Shown here: positions 20,874 through 27,185 of the stretch, piece by piece
How positions within the stretch are numbered: the first letter of the stretch is position 1
Layout of the letters: each line of letters starts with the position of its first letter
IMG/VR virus record: IMGVR_UViG_3300042448_001938
Span: 1-27,185 of that record
DNA length: 27,185 nt
Source: a virus
Strand: one strand, 5' to 3'
Position numbers and translations under genes: made by a program
Notes under the pieces: model-generated
Databases searched by the model: none
What the model was told of the DNA's origin: nothing
What the model saw: the letters and a program-made list of their open reading frames with translations, nothing else

Positions 20874-21146
20874 GTGGGACCAGAATATTTAGCTATTGCT
20901 CTTACGGCAGTGATTTCAGCTGCGACAGGTGGCTCCTGGGCAATGAGCAAGCTTATGAGCCGCCTGGGTGAAAGACTTAATTCACAAAGCCGAAGGGTGG
21001 ATCTCTTGGAAGACCAAGTCAACCGCATGCCACTGGACTACGTATTGAAGGTGGACTTCTTAAGGGAAATTCAAGAAATGCACAACAATTTTCGCGAGAT
21101 CAATAATAAGCTTGATAAACTGATGGAAAAGCTTTTGACCAAATGA
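20874..21146 (+). CDS. Small membrane-anchored coiled-coil protein, 90 aa
   Basis: I choose GTG 20874 (MGPEYLAIALTAVISAATGG); a longer frame would start with TTG inside the terminase gene. A single hydrophobic segment (about 5-24) is followed by a charged coiled coil (SQSRRVDLLEDQVNRMPLDY; LREIQEMHNNFREINNKLDK). I recall the MPLDYVLKVDFLREIQ... pattern from phage proteins of unknown role. One membrane anchor and a periplasm- or cytoplasm-facing coiled coil could suit a lysis or virion component; this is a guess. Its stop overlaps the next start (ATGA). Confidence 0.75.
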   Translation: MGPEYLAIALTAVISAATGGSWAMSKLMSRLGERLNSQSRRVDLLEDQVNRMPLDYVLKVDFLREIQEMHNNFREINNKLDKLMEKLLTK

Positions 21147-21325
21147 GTTACATCCTTGAAGTACAAGAGGACGAAAACGGAGATCAATACATTATTTTGC
21201 CCGACGAAGTAATCGAAGAGTTGGGTTGGCAAGAAGGCGATGTTTTGAATTGGGATGTACGCGGCGAAGGTATCGTAATTTCCAAGGTAAATGACGCTTC
21301 CGGTTACGAAGTTTTAGAGGACTAG
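21143..21325 (+). CDS. AbrB/MazE-like small protein, 60 aa
   Basis: The sequence (ILEVQEDENGDQYIILPDEV, then IEELGWQEGDVLNWDVRGEG) has the swapped-hairpin pattern of AbrB/MazE/SpoVT domains: strand, LPDEVIEELGW helix, EGD turn, strand. Members are dimeric DNA-binding regulators or antitoxins, but small phage versions without basic residues, as here, are common and of unknown role. No toxin gene is adjacent. Coupled to the preceding gene by a 4-base overlap. Confidence 0.75.
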   Translation: MSYILEVQEDENGDQYIILPDEVIEELGWQEGDVLNWDVRGEGIVISKVNDASGYEVLED

Positions 21326-21349
21326 AATAAGGGAAAACCAGATAGTCAC

Positions 21350-21865
21350 ATGTATTACGGCGGAGAATCTAACGTTCCAGGCGCTCCCGGTAATTTACTG
21401 GCCGGTGGAATTCCACTGCGCCAGTTGTTTAAAAATGCTCCCTCCGATATTCCTTTTACTCCGGGCATGCCAGGCATAGTTCGTCCTGGTACTAAACAAA
21501 AATTGAAAGACATTTTTCCGCATTCCCCCGGAGGGTACGGCGGTGAAGAGGGTGGTCCGCGCTATGGCACAACACCAGGGGGAATTGCAGGTAATTTTCT
21601 AGGAACACCCATTGCCTTTGGTTCCAGTAATTTCCCTGGCGCTATTGGTAATATTCAGGGAATGGCTGATGCTTATCAACTTGGTCAAGCAGTTCCACAA
21701 CAGCCAATGCAGCAGCCTTATGGTGGCTCCCCAAACAGTCAGTTAACACCTGAAGAAAAAGCTAGACTTCTTCAGCGAGGCGCTCCACCGCCAACAGACT
21801 TTCGAGAGAAGTACTTCCCGAAAGCCGAATTACCCACTGGATTTCAATCCAAATTTGTTTCGTGA
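21350..21865 (+). CDS. Gly/Pro-rich unrecognised protein, 171 aa
   Basis: Low-complexity protein rich in Gly, Pro and Asn (MYYGGESNVPGAPGNLLAGG; HSPGGYGGEEGGPRYGTTPG), with a Gln-rich stretch (QAVPQQPMQQPYGGSPNSQL) and a more regular C-terminus (PTDFREKYFPKAELPTGFQS). Probably largely disordered. Located between terminase and portal, so likely packaging- or virion-linked. No domain recognised. Confidence 0.7.
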   Translation: MYYGGESNVPGAPGNLLAGGIPLRQLFKNAPSDIPFTPGMPGIVRPGTKQKLKDIFPHSPGGYGGEEGGPRYGTTPGGIAGNFLGTPIAFGSSNFPGAIGNIQGMADAYQLGQAVPQQPMQQPYGGSPNSQLTPEEKARLLQRGAPPPTDFREKYFPKAELPTGFQSKFVS

Positions 21866-21874
21866 GGAAGCGCT

Positions 21875-22021
21875 ATGAAAACTAAAAAACTTGTAAAGCA
21901 AGCGCTGCATAATCCAGAGCTTTATTCTTCTGCCGAACTGGTGTATTTTGGCAAATGGTTACACTTTAAGAAGCAAGCAAAAGCTGCTAAGATTGAGTCA
22001 AAGAAAAAGGAAAATAGTTAA
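21875..22021 (+). CDS. Small basic protein, 48 aa
   Basis: GAGG seven bases before ATG 21875 marks the start. The product (MKTKKLVKQALHNPELYSSA, then ELVYFGKWLHFKKQAKAAKI) is short, basic and helical. Its TAA overlaps the ATG of the portal gene by one base, so the two are translationally coupled. It could be a portal-associated or DNA-binding factor; no family known to me. Confidence 0.7.
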   Translation: MKTKKLVKQALHNPELYSSAELVYFGKWLHFKKQAKAAKIESKKKENS

Positions 22022-24393
22022 TGGCCGTCGACGCTAAGTCTAGACTCAAGGAAATTATTGACTCGTATCTTGAAAAAGACGGCGGGTCAATGATTGACAC
22101 TGGCGTCGTAGCTTCACACCTGGCGCAGATGAAATTATTCGGTATCCGCCAGGGTGTCGAGTTTTTTCCTGTGCAGGATAACTTTGGCAATCAGCGCAAA
22201 GACTTTATTGATCGTGTAATTAAATACAACTCTCTTGACATCCGCTTCGATTCAATCTGGGATTATTCACTTTGTGATGGACAAGGTCTTTTTTACATCC
22301 GTCCAACTCAGAACAACTATCGTCTTTACTACTTTCGTAAGCACGAATATCGTAGCTATTACAACATTGATGGCGAGCTTGATGAAGTTGTAATCATCTA
22401 CAGCTACAAGGTCAAGAACGGGTTTGGTTACCAGCAGGACATTGATTCCGCAAGCTTAAGTGGTCCGGCCACCATGGGACAGGGCGGTGCAAAGCGTTAC
22501 ATCCGCCTTTCAATCAAACGCAAAACGATTGAAGAAACACACTCGGAAGGCGAGCTGTCGTTTGATAGCAACTATCAAGCAAATTTTGGTAGAACAAAAA
22601 CGTTCACAAATACGTTGGGCTTTATTCCTTGCGTAGAAATTTTCCACAACGTCAAGGGTTTCTCTACTGAAGGTGTCGGTGAATTTGAAGCGTTAGCCAA
22701 TCACATCTGCACGCATGATGAAATGGTTCGCACCATGCGTAAGAACGTGCAGTTCTTTGGTAACCCTACGCTTCTTTCCTCCAGGCCCAAGACCGACCTA
22801 ATGGAGGCCGGTGGTGAAAACGTTGTTCAGCGTCCTTCTATCGCAGCCAACTCTGGGTTTAGTGGCCCCAGTGGACTGAGTCAATCCCGCTTCAAGGCTG
22901 ATCCTATTCACCGTGGTGTTGACGGTCAGATCAGAGTTCCACGCGTCATTGCAAACCTGGAACCAAACGACCGTGTTGGTTACATTGTTCCTGATGCCAT
23001 CACTGGCGACCAGAATTCTTTTGCACGTCAGTACCGAGAAGAAATTCGCACTGCCCTGGGCGGCGTTGACGAACTGTCAATTTCTGCAGGCGTGACTGCA
23101 ACTGAGTACAAGTCATTGTTTGGTCGTGTTTCTGCCACGTCCAAGAAAAAGGCAATTGCTATTTACACTTACGGTATTTGCCGTTGTTTTGAGTTGATTA
23201 TCTACCAAGAAGAACGTCTGTTCAGGGAGACGCTTGCCGCTGCTGCAGGATTAGAAAAACCCCTGGATCTCCCGGAGGAATCTAGTGCGGAAGACTTGGC
23301 AGCGTACAACGATGCCATGAGTGCATTTGATGATCAAGTTAAGCAGTTGATGATGGCTTGCCTTCAAACGCAGCAGATCCCGCCCGGTGTTTCTGGTTTA
23401 ATTCCAGATGGCGATGTGACCATGCAGTGGCGTTGGCTTGGCCCTGTGTATGAGGATTCCACTCAAGACATCCTGAACAACTCCATCGTGGTACGCAACT
23501 TACAGGAGTTAGGTGTTGATAGCATTGAGGCACTGAAATACCTCTTCCCGTCCAAGACGGATGAGGAACGGGCCGAGATGTTATCTGGGTTTCCGTTCAG
23601 AATGGTGAATGAATTGCAGGGTGCATACTCTCAATTTGCTCGCCTTGTGGGGGGAATGATGCAAACTCCCCATCCGCAATCACCGGATTTACCGATGGCT
23701 GCGGACCCGCGATTAGATTTAACACCCTATCTATATCGCACTTTAGAAGCTTTACAAAAGGAGATGAGTTATGCAGGACGCTACCGTCCAATCGATCCCA
23801 CAGACGAGCCAAGCACCAGTGGCCGTCGCGCCGAGCAGCTACGTGGTGGCAGCACCGCAAGCAGCTCCGGCCAGCTACCAGGCTCCGGCTCCGGTGGCGT
23901 ATCAGGTGGGTACCAGTTACCCCCAAGCGGTACCTCAGGCAGCCCCCAGCTACCAATCCAGCCCTACTCAGTACGCCCCCCAATCCCAACCGGCGGTGGA
24001 CTCGGCGGGGAATCCCTGGGAATCGGCGTTCAACAAGGTGGTGAATCTGCTGAGCGCACCAGTCCAATCCCCGTTCCAGGGTCAACCCTCGCAGCCGACG
24101 ACGGCGTATACCCCGGCCAATTACGGACAGTACAGCAGCCAAGCTACGCAACAATCGGCTCCGCAGACTTGGTCTCCCAACCAGGCATACTCGCCCAGCT
24201 ATTCCCCAACCTCCTCCAATCAATCCTTGCAGGAGGCGGCAAGCCAAATGGCGGACCTCCTGGGAATGAGCCAGGACAGTCGGTACGTGATGGACGCGTT
24301 CGGGATCGAAGCTCCGGCAGTGCTGAACAACTACGCTCTAAACCTGGAGCAAATGCTGGACAGCGCCGTCGCGTGGGGAAACCGCGCCGCTGA
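22021..24393 (+). CDS. Portal protein with long C-terminal tail
   Basis: The portal forms the ring at the capsid vertex through which DNA passes. Assignment rests on the family-like core (FDSIWDYSLCDGQGLFYIRP; HDEMVRTMRKNVQFFGNPTL; DAITGDQNSFARQYREEIRT; ATEYKSLFGRVSATSKKKAI) and the position between terminase and capsid genes. AAGGA precedes ATG 22021. Residues 1 to about 590 look globular; 584-790 are a Pro/Gly/Ser/Arg-rich tail that overlaps the next gene in another frame. The tail may be real overprinting or a lost stop. Total 790 residues. Confidence 0.85.
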   Translation: MAVDAKSRLKEIIDSYLEKDGGSMIDTGVVASHLAQMKLFGIRQGVEFFPVQDNFGNQRKDFIDRVIKYNSLDIRFDSIWDYSLCDGQGLFYIRPTQNNYRLYYFRKHEYRSYYNIDGELDEVVIIYSYKVKNGFGYQQDIDSASLSGPATMGQGGAKRYIRLSIKRKTIEETHSEGELSFDSNYQANFGRTKTFTNTLGFIPCVEIFHNVKGFSTEGVGEFEALANHICTHDEMVRTMRKNVQFFGNPTLLSSRPKTDLMEAGGENVVQRPSIAANSGFSGPSGLSQSRFKADPIHRGVDGQIRVPRVIANLEPNDRVGYIVPDAITGDQNSFARQYREEIRTALGGVDELSISAGVTATEYKSLFGRVSATSKKKAIAIYTYGICRCFELIIYQEERLFRETLAAAAGLEKPLDLPEESSAEDLAAYNDAMSAFDDQVKQLMMACLQTQQIPPGVSGLIPDGDVTMQWRWLGPVYEDSTQDILNNSIVVRNLQELGVDSIEALKYLFPSKTDEERAEMLSGFPFRMVNELQGAYSQFARLVGGMMQTPHPQSPDLPMAADPRLDLTPYLYRTLEALQKEMSYAGRYRPIDPTDEPSTSGRRAEQLRGGSTASSSGQLPGSGSGGVSGGYQLPPSGTSGSPQLPIQPYSVRPPIPTGGGLGGESLGIGVQQGGESAERTSPIPVPGSTLAADDGVYPGQLRTVQQPSYATIGSADLVSQPGILAQLFPNLLQSILAGGGKPNGGPPGNEPGQSVRDGRVRDRSSGSAEQLRSKPGANAGQRRRVGKPRR

Positions 24394-24757
24394 TACCATC
24401 AAGGGTTACGCTAATTTCGCTGTTAACGAGCATCAAGAGAATCTTGCCTACAACGAGATCCTTACCAATCCCGATGTTCTGAGCGATTACACGCTTAAGT
24501 TTTTTGGTCCTGAAGGTCCGTACCCTGTGTACGAAAACGAGCAGGAACTTGAGACACGCGGTTATCCGACTCAGTCGATTGGTCAGTTCCAAGCTGGCAA
24601 CTTCCCTGCTCCTCCGACAGCTGCTGCTCCGCAAGCACCTGAGAATTTCTGGGGCACTTTTGGCGAGATGATGAATCGCGATCCCCAGAACGCCTGGCGC
24701 GTCCTGAACCAAGCTCAGCCTCAGACCGTTGCAAACAAACTGTTTGTAATGGAGTAA
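23771..24757 (+). CDS. Probable scaffold-like or head-assembly protein, 328 aa
   Basis: AAGGAG seven bases before ATG 23771 is a strong start signal. The first 145 residues are Pro/Gln/Ala/Ser-rich and probably disordered (SSYVVAAPQAAPASYQAPAP). A helical domain follows (QSLQEAASQMADLLGMSQDS; NNYALNLEQMLDSAVAWGNR; YANFAVNEHQENLAYNEILT), then a Pro/Gln-rich end. Order after the portal and before the capsid gene, and a disordered plus helical build, fit a scaffold, but no family is recognised. Codons 1-207 overlap the portal tail in another frame. Confidence 0.75.
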   Translation: MQDATVQSIPQTSQAPVAVAPSSYVVAAPQAAPASYQAPAPVAYQVGTSYPQAVPQAAPSYQSSPTQYAPQSQPAVDSAGNPWESAFNKVVNLLSAPVQSPFQGQPSQPTTAYTPANYGQYSSQATQQSAPQTWSPNQAYSPSYSPTSSNQSLQEAASQMADLLGMSQDSRYVMDAFGIEAPAVLNNYALNLEQMLDSAVAWGNRAADTIKGYANFAVNEHQENLAYNEILTNPDVLSDYTLKFFGPEGPYPVYENEQELETRGYPTQSIGQFQAGNFPAPPTAAAPQAPENFWGTFGEMMNRDPQNAWRVLNQAQPQTVANKLFVME

Positions 24758-24760
24758 GCC

Positions 24761-25384
24761 ATGCGTTCACTCCTTAAATACGGTGTACCTGCTGCCGCTG
24801 GCTTAGCCACGGGTGGGTACGCCCTTTCTCAAGGGGAAGATCCCGGTTCCGCAATTCTTGCTGGTACTGCGGGCGCCCTTGGTGGTGCGGCTGGTTTATT
24901 AGGCGCTCGTGCTCTTGCTGGTAAGTACTCAAGTGACGTTGCAAATTTAGCCAATACAGGCAAAACTGCAGCAGTGAAAAACTTGACAGCAGCCTCTCAA
25001 AATATTTACCCACCTATTACAACTTCGGCTAGAAATATTACGGCTGAACAAGCTGCACAAGCCGAAGCAGTAAATAAACTTCGCGCTCAACGCGCAGGCG
25101 AAAGTAAAAGAGCTGCTGCGCTCGGAGGCTTGGCAGGCGCCTTTCAAGGTATTCCTCAAGCAACTGAAGCTAATGTTTATTCAGGCCTCACGAAAGGTTT
25201 GGGCGCTCTTGCTGCTCCCGCCGCTGCTGCGGCTGCCGGTTTAGGTGGTGTTGCCCTTGGTGCCATTCCAGGCTCTCTTGGGGTCCCCGGATTCCAGCAA
25301 GGTGGGTCAGTTGATCCTGAGTCCTATGGATCTAGTAATTCCGCTGGTGCACGCACCAAAGCGTCCACACTGCAGTACATGTAA
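24761..25384 (+). CDS. Gly/Ala-rich membrane-type protein, 207 aa
   Basis: GGAG six bases before ATG 24761. Hydrophobic Gly/Ala segments at about 8-21, 30-53 (AILAGTAGALGGAAGLLGAR) and 145-174 (LGALAAPAAAAAAGLGGVAL) flank a helical charged centre (ITAEQAAQAEAVNKLRAQRA). The C-terminus is polar (QQGGSVDPESYGSSNSAGAR). Same build as the glycine-zipper proteins upstream, placed here between scaffold-like and capsid genes. Possibly an internal virion protein. Confidence 0.75.
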   Translation: MRSLLKYGVPAAAGLATGGYALSQGEDPGSAILAGTAGALGGAAGLLGARALAGKYSSDVANLANTGKTAAVKNLTAASQNIYPPITTSARNITAEQAAQAEAVNKLRAQRAGESKRAAALGGLAGAFQGIPQATEANVYSGLTKGLGALAAPAAAAAAGLGGVALGAIPGSLGVPGFQQGGSVDPESYGSSNSAGARTKASTLQYM

Positions 25385-25404
25385 TTAAATAAATTACGGG
25401 CTGC

Positions 25405-25437
25405 TAAAATTTGTGTTAGATAAGACACATGTGTCTT
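25405..25437 (+). promoter_or_regulatory. Capsid leader: TAAAAT box and perfect palindrome
   Basis: CTGCTAAAAT (extended -10-like TG-C-TAAAAT) at 25401-25410, GATAAG at 25419-25424 and the perfect 16-base palindrome AAGACACATGTGTCTT at 25422-25437 lie before the capsid start. In RNA the palindrome would be a hairpin extended by flanking GATA/TATC. This may be a late promoter plus stabilising 5' stem, or the hairpin may end the upstream transcript. Confidence 0.45.
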
Positions 25438-25482
25438 TATCTTTCACCCGATAAAAACACTAACACTGGAGGATAAACCAAG

Positions 25483-25494
25483 GTGTTTATTGAT
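25483..25494 (+). CDS. Major capsid protein, exon 1 (4 codons)
   Basis: GGAGG at 25468-25472 is ten bases before GTG 25483; the exon reads M-F-I-D and ends at U 25494. The frame is closed upstream by TAA at 25474 and would end at TAG after six codons if unspliced. The assignment depends on the guide pairing described for the intron, which joins it in frame to exon 2 (MFID-NDFPKILGAEL). Confidence 0.6.
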
Positions 25495-26320
25495 AGCTAG
25501 TTCAGATCCTGGTAGGTATTTCCTTTCAAGATTTGGTAAATAGCTCCGTGATTGCAATCAAACTTTTCGGCAATCTTCCGATAAGAAAGACCAGCCTCTT
25601 TTAAAGATTTGATTTTAACCACGTCGTCCGAAGAAAACTTTCTCAAAGAGTTTTTCGGCCTTCCTTTACTGGCAAAACCATTGTTTTTGTAACAACCGTT
25701 TTTCCAAGCCCTTGTTAAATTTTCTTGTTTGGTAACGATCTCAAGATTATCAAGTCGATTATTCCTCTTGTTATTATCTTTGTGATCGACTTGAAGGGAA
25801 AAGTTACTGGTTCCATGGGAACGCAGATCCAATCCCAAAAAAGCCACAGCCATCAAGACATGAAGATGAAAACGCTTCCTCTTCCCATCTACAAGAATTG
25901 AAACTCGGTTATAAACACTGGTTGTACTGATAGACAGCTCTCGAAAATATTCTTGATTATCGGGATCAAGACGTTTCTCAAAAGCCTTACCTTCCTCAGT
26001 TAAGTAAAGATTACCAAATCCGGGAACAAGCTTTGGTTCCATGTTGTTCATAAACAAGTTTCCAAAGCATAGCATGCCTCAACTGAACGCTCAACGTTGT
26101 CACCTCACCGAGTAATCGATGAGTGCAAACTGGATGAATTCAGGGAAGCCCTAACGTCAAGCCGAGGGTAATCCTGAGCCAAGCCAATCAAGAACGTGAT
26201 TGGAAGGTGCAGAGACTACTGGGTGTAACACGATCTTGTTACGTAATACCAGAATTAGCGTCCGGCATCCCACAGGGATGAAGAGATAGTCCACCCCTCT
26301 AAGAAACTAGAGACCAGGAG
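25495..26320 (+). ncRNA. Group I intron, T4-like IA type, in the capsid gene
   Basis: Self-splicing intron with a full core: P2 CTCA-C-CGA/TCG-A-TGAG with GUAA tetraloop (26104-26123), P3 CTGGAT/GTCCGG (26130-26135, 26260-26265), P4 TTCAGG/CCTGAG (26139-26144, 26173-26178), P5 CCCT/AGGG, P6 CCAATCA/TGATTGG (26184-26203). P7 is GACTA/TAGTC (26214-26218, 26287-26291), with extra stems P7.1 CTGG/CCAG and P7.2 GTAACA/TGTTAC. P8 CATCCC/GGGATG (26266-26280) and P9 CTCTA/TAGAG complete it. The P7.1/P7.2 stems point to the IA subgroup. The guide CGTTGTCA (26095-26102) pairs with TGAT (25491-25494) and AACG (26321-26324), the splice-site U facing G. The intron ends in G 26320. Confidence 0.85.
25497..26051 (-). 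CDS. HNH homing endonuclease, antisense inside the intron
   Basis: This 184-residue protein (from ATG 26051; ATG 26042 and 26075 are alternatives) belongs to the HNH homing enzymes that cut intron-less alleles and spread the intron. An N-terminal beta region is followed by HLHVLMAVAFLG (62-73). The HNH core is 88-111 (VDHKDNNKRNNRLDNLEIVT, KQEN), with the DH pair at 89-90 and Asn residues as expected. The C-terminal 155-176 is a helix-turn-helix (LSYRKIAEKFDCNHGAIYQI). The gene is A/T-rich and runs opposite to the capsid gene. Its stop lies three bases inside the intron 5' end, and the gene sits between the 5' splice site and the guide. Confidence 0.9.
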   Translation of the reverse strand: MNNMEPKLVPGFGNLYLTEEGKAFEKRLDPDNQEYFRELSISTTSVYNRVSILVDGKRKRFHLHVLMAVAFLGLDLRSHGTSNFSLQVDHKDNNKRNNRLDNLEIVTKQENLTRAWKNGCYKNNGFASKGRPKNSLRKFSSDDVVKIKSLKEAGLSYRKIAEKFDCNHGAIYQILKGNTYQDLN

Positions 26321-27185
26321 AACGACTTTCCAAAGATTTTAGGTGCGGAACTTTATCGTCCCCACCCTGCGTACATCGCTGAGATGGCTGTGGAGCCCGT
26401 GGTTGTCCACGACTTCACACGTCAGCCTGGTCAAACTGTTCAGTTAGACCGCTACAAGTTCTGGGGTACCCCTGGTACTAAGGACAGCCGTGAGCGTATT
26501 GCTGACCAAACGATCGGTACCGCTAACAGCCGTAACATCACCAAAGAGAAAGTTCTGGTGGTGCTTAAGGAGTACACCGGTCCTGCGGATCCGGGCGACC
26601 CGACTCAGCCCAGCACATTCAAGATTGCTCGCGAAACACTGGTTACCGCTCAGCGCATGCTGCTGGATACCGGCAACCTGAATATGTTCCACCAGTCGAT
26701 CGGTAGCCTGACGCTGCTTGACGACTATCGCCGCTGGCGTGACCGCGTGTTCATTGATGAACTCGCCAAAGCTGAAGCCAACGGTGCTGCTTCCACAACT
26801 CAAGGTGGTTACTACTTCGCTGGTAACAAGGTTAAGGATTCTTCCGGTCGTATTTCCTACACTGGTACTGAATACACCGCTGACCTGCAGCAGTTCCAGG
26901 TGCGTACCGACCTGCTGACCGTTGTTAAGGACTTGCGCAAGCGCAACGTTCCGACCTATGCTGATGGTCTGTATCGTTGTATTTGCGATCCCACGTTCAT
27001 GATGCACCTGCGTCGTGACCCTGACTTCCGTGAGATCGCCCGTTACGCTGGTAATCCTGGTCAAGGCATGTACATGGGCAACCCCATGCTGCCTAACAAC
27101 GCCAGCTTCTACCAAGGCCCCCAGGCCGGTCAAGCCTACTTCCTGGCTGGCGAACCTGTTATGCCTACTGGTGTGCAGTTTGAAG
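26321..27185 (+). CDS. Major capsid protein, exon 2, 3' end cut by window
   Basis: The frame from AAC 26321 is open to the window end (288 residues). It begins NDFPKILGAELYRPHPAYIA and continues with EPVVVHDFTRQPGQTVQLDR, LDTGNLNMFHQSIGSLTLLD and a strongly regular, GC-ended codon pattern typical of a highly expressed gene. The sequence resembles the N4-gp56-like major capsid family (HK97 fold) from memory. Position downstream of portal and scaffold-like genes supports this. It joins exon 1 through the group I intron. Confidence 0.85.

Noticed and set aside
23597-24247. Open frame antisense to portal tail and scaffold-like gene (216 codons)
   Set aside because: Arg/Leu/Gly-rich mirror frame of a GC-rich overlap; no start context.
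26074-26115. Possible alternative capsid start ATG at 26074 (MPQLNAQRC...)
   Set aside because: No Shine-Dalgarno, stop after 13 codons, and its possible splice points do not pair with the guide; pairing from 25491-25494 is complete and in phase.
26444-27133. Long open frame antisense to the capsid gene (229 codons)
   Set aside because: Explained by the strong codon bias of the capsid gene; no start signal and composition of a mirror frame.

Overview
The window looks like one continuous stretch of a tailed double-stranded DNA phage genome. It carries a terminase large subunit, a portal, a major capsid protein and many virion-module proteins. Several small proteins resemble families I associate from memory with cyanobacterial phages, so a cyanophage or a close relative is the best guess; the host is inference. 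I see no integrase, tRNA, CRISPR array or DNA polymerase in the window, and both ends cut through genes.

Left part (1-8225, minus strand): a leftward module of about 23 small, mostly unrecognised genes, presumably early or accessory, and many start/stop-coupled. A candidate sigma70-type promoter with an operator-like inverted repeat over its -10 box lies at 7411-7447. It sits just downstream of a hairpin terminator (7469-7488) and points left. A further unit (8013-8225) ends at a clear rho-independent terminator (7963-7988). Nearly every spacer in this module holds a stem-loop. Some are repeated families that begin at the stop codon of the upstream gene, and one copy carries a three-hairpin insertion. 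Most start codons here follow a G-poor, CA-rich leader (CAACTCAACC or CAATTCACACC type) rather than a Shine-Dalgarno sequence.

Middle (8226-19063, plus strand): a divergent control region, then a rightward late module. It begins with a 1028-residue protein and a run of virion-type proteins, many with Gly/Ala-rich hydrophobic segments that could be membrane-inserting internal virion proteins. A SAM-dependent methyltransferase and a coupled partner gene sit inside this run like a cargo cassette. Just before the terminase a pair of overlapping frames suggests a +1 (or -2) frameshift gene.

Right part (19118-27185): small basic protein, terminase large subunit, small membrane/coiled-coil protein, AbrB-like protein, portal, a probable scaffold-like protein whose first 207 codons overlap the portal tail in another frame, a Gly-rich protein, and the major capsid gene. 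The capsid gene is split by a complete group I intron (25495-26320) of the T4-like IA type. It leaves a first exon of only 12 nt and carries an HNH endonuclease gene on the opposite strand, between the 5' splice site and the internal guide sequence. The guide pairs with the joined exons over eight bases, which fixes both splice sites and restores the capsid reading frame.
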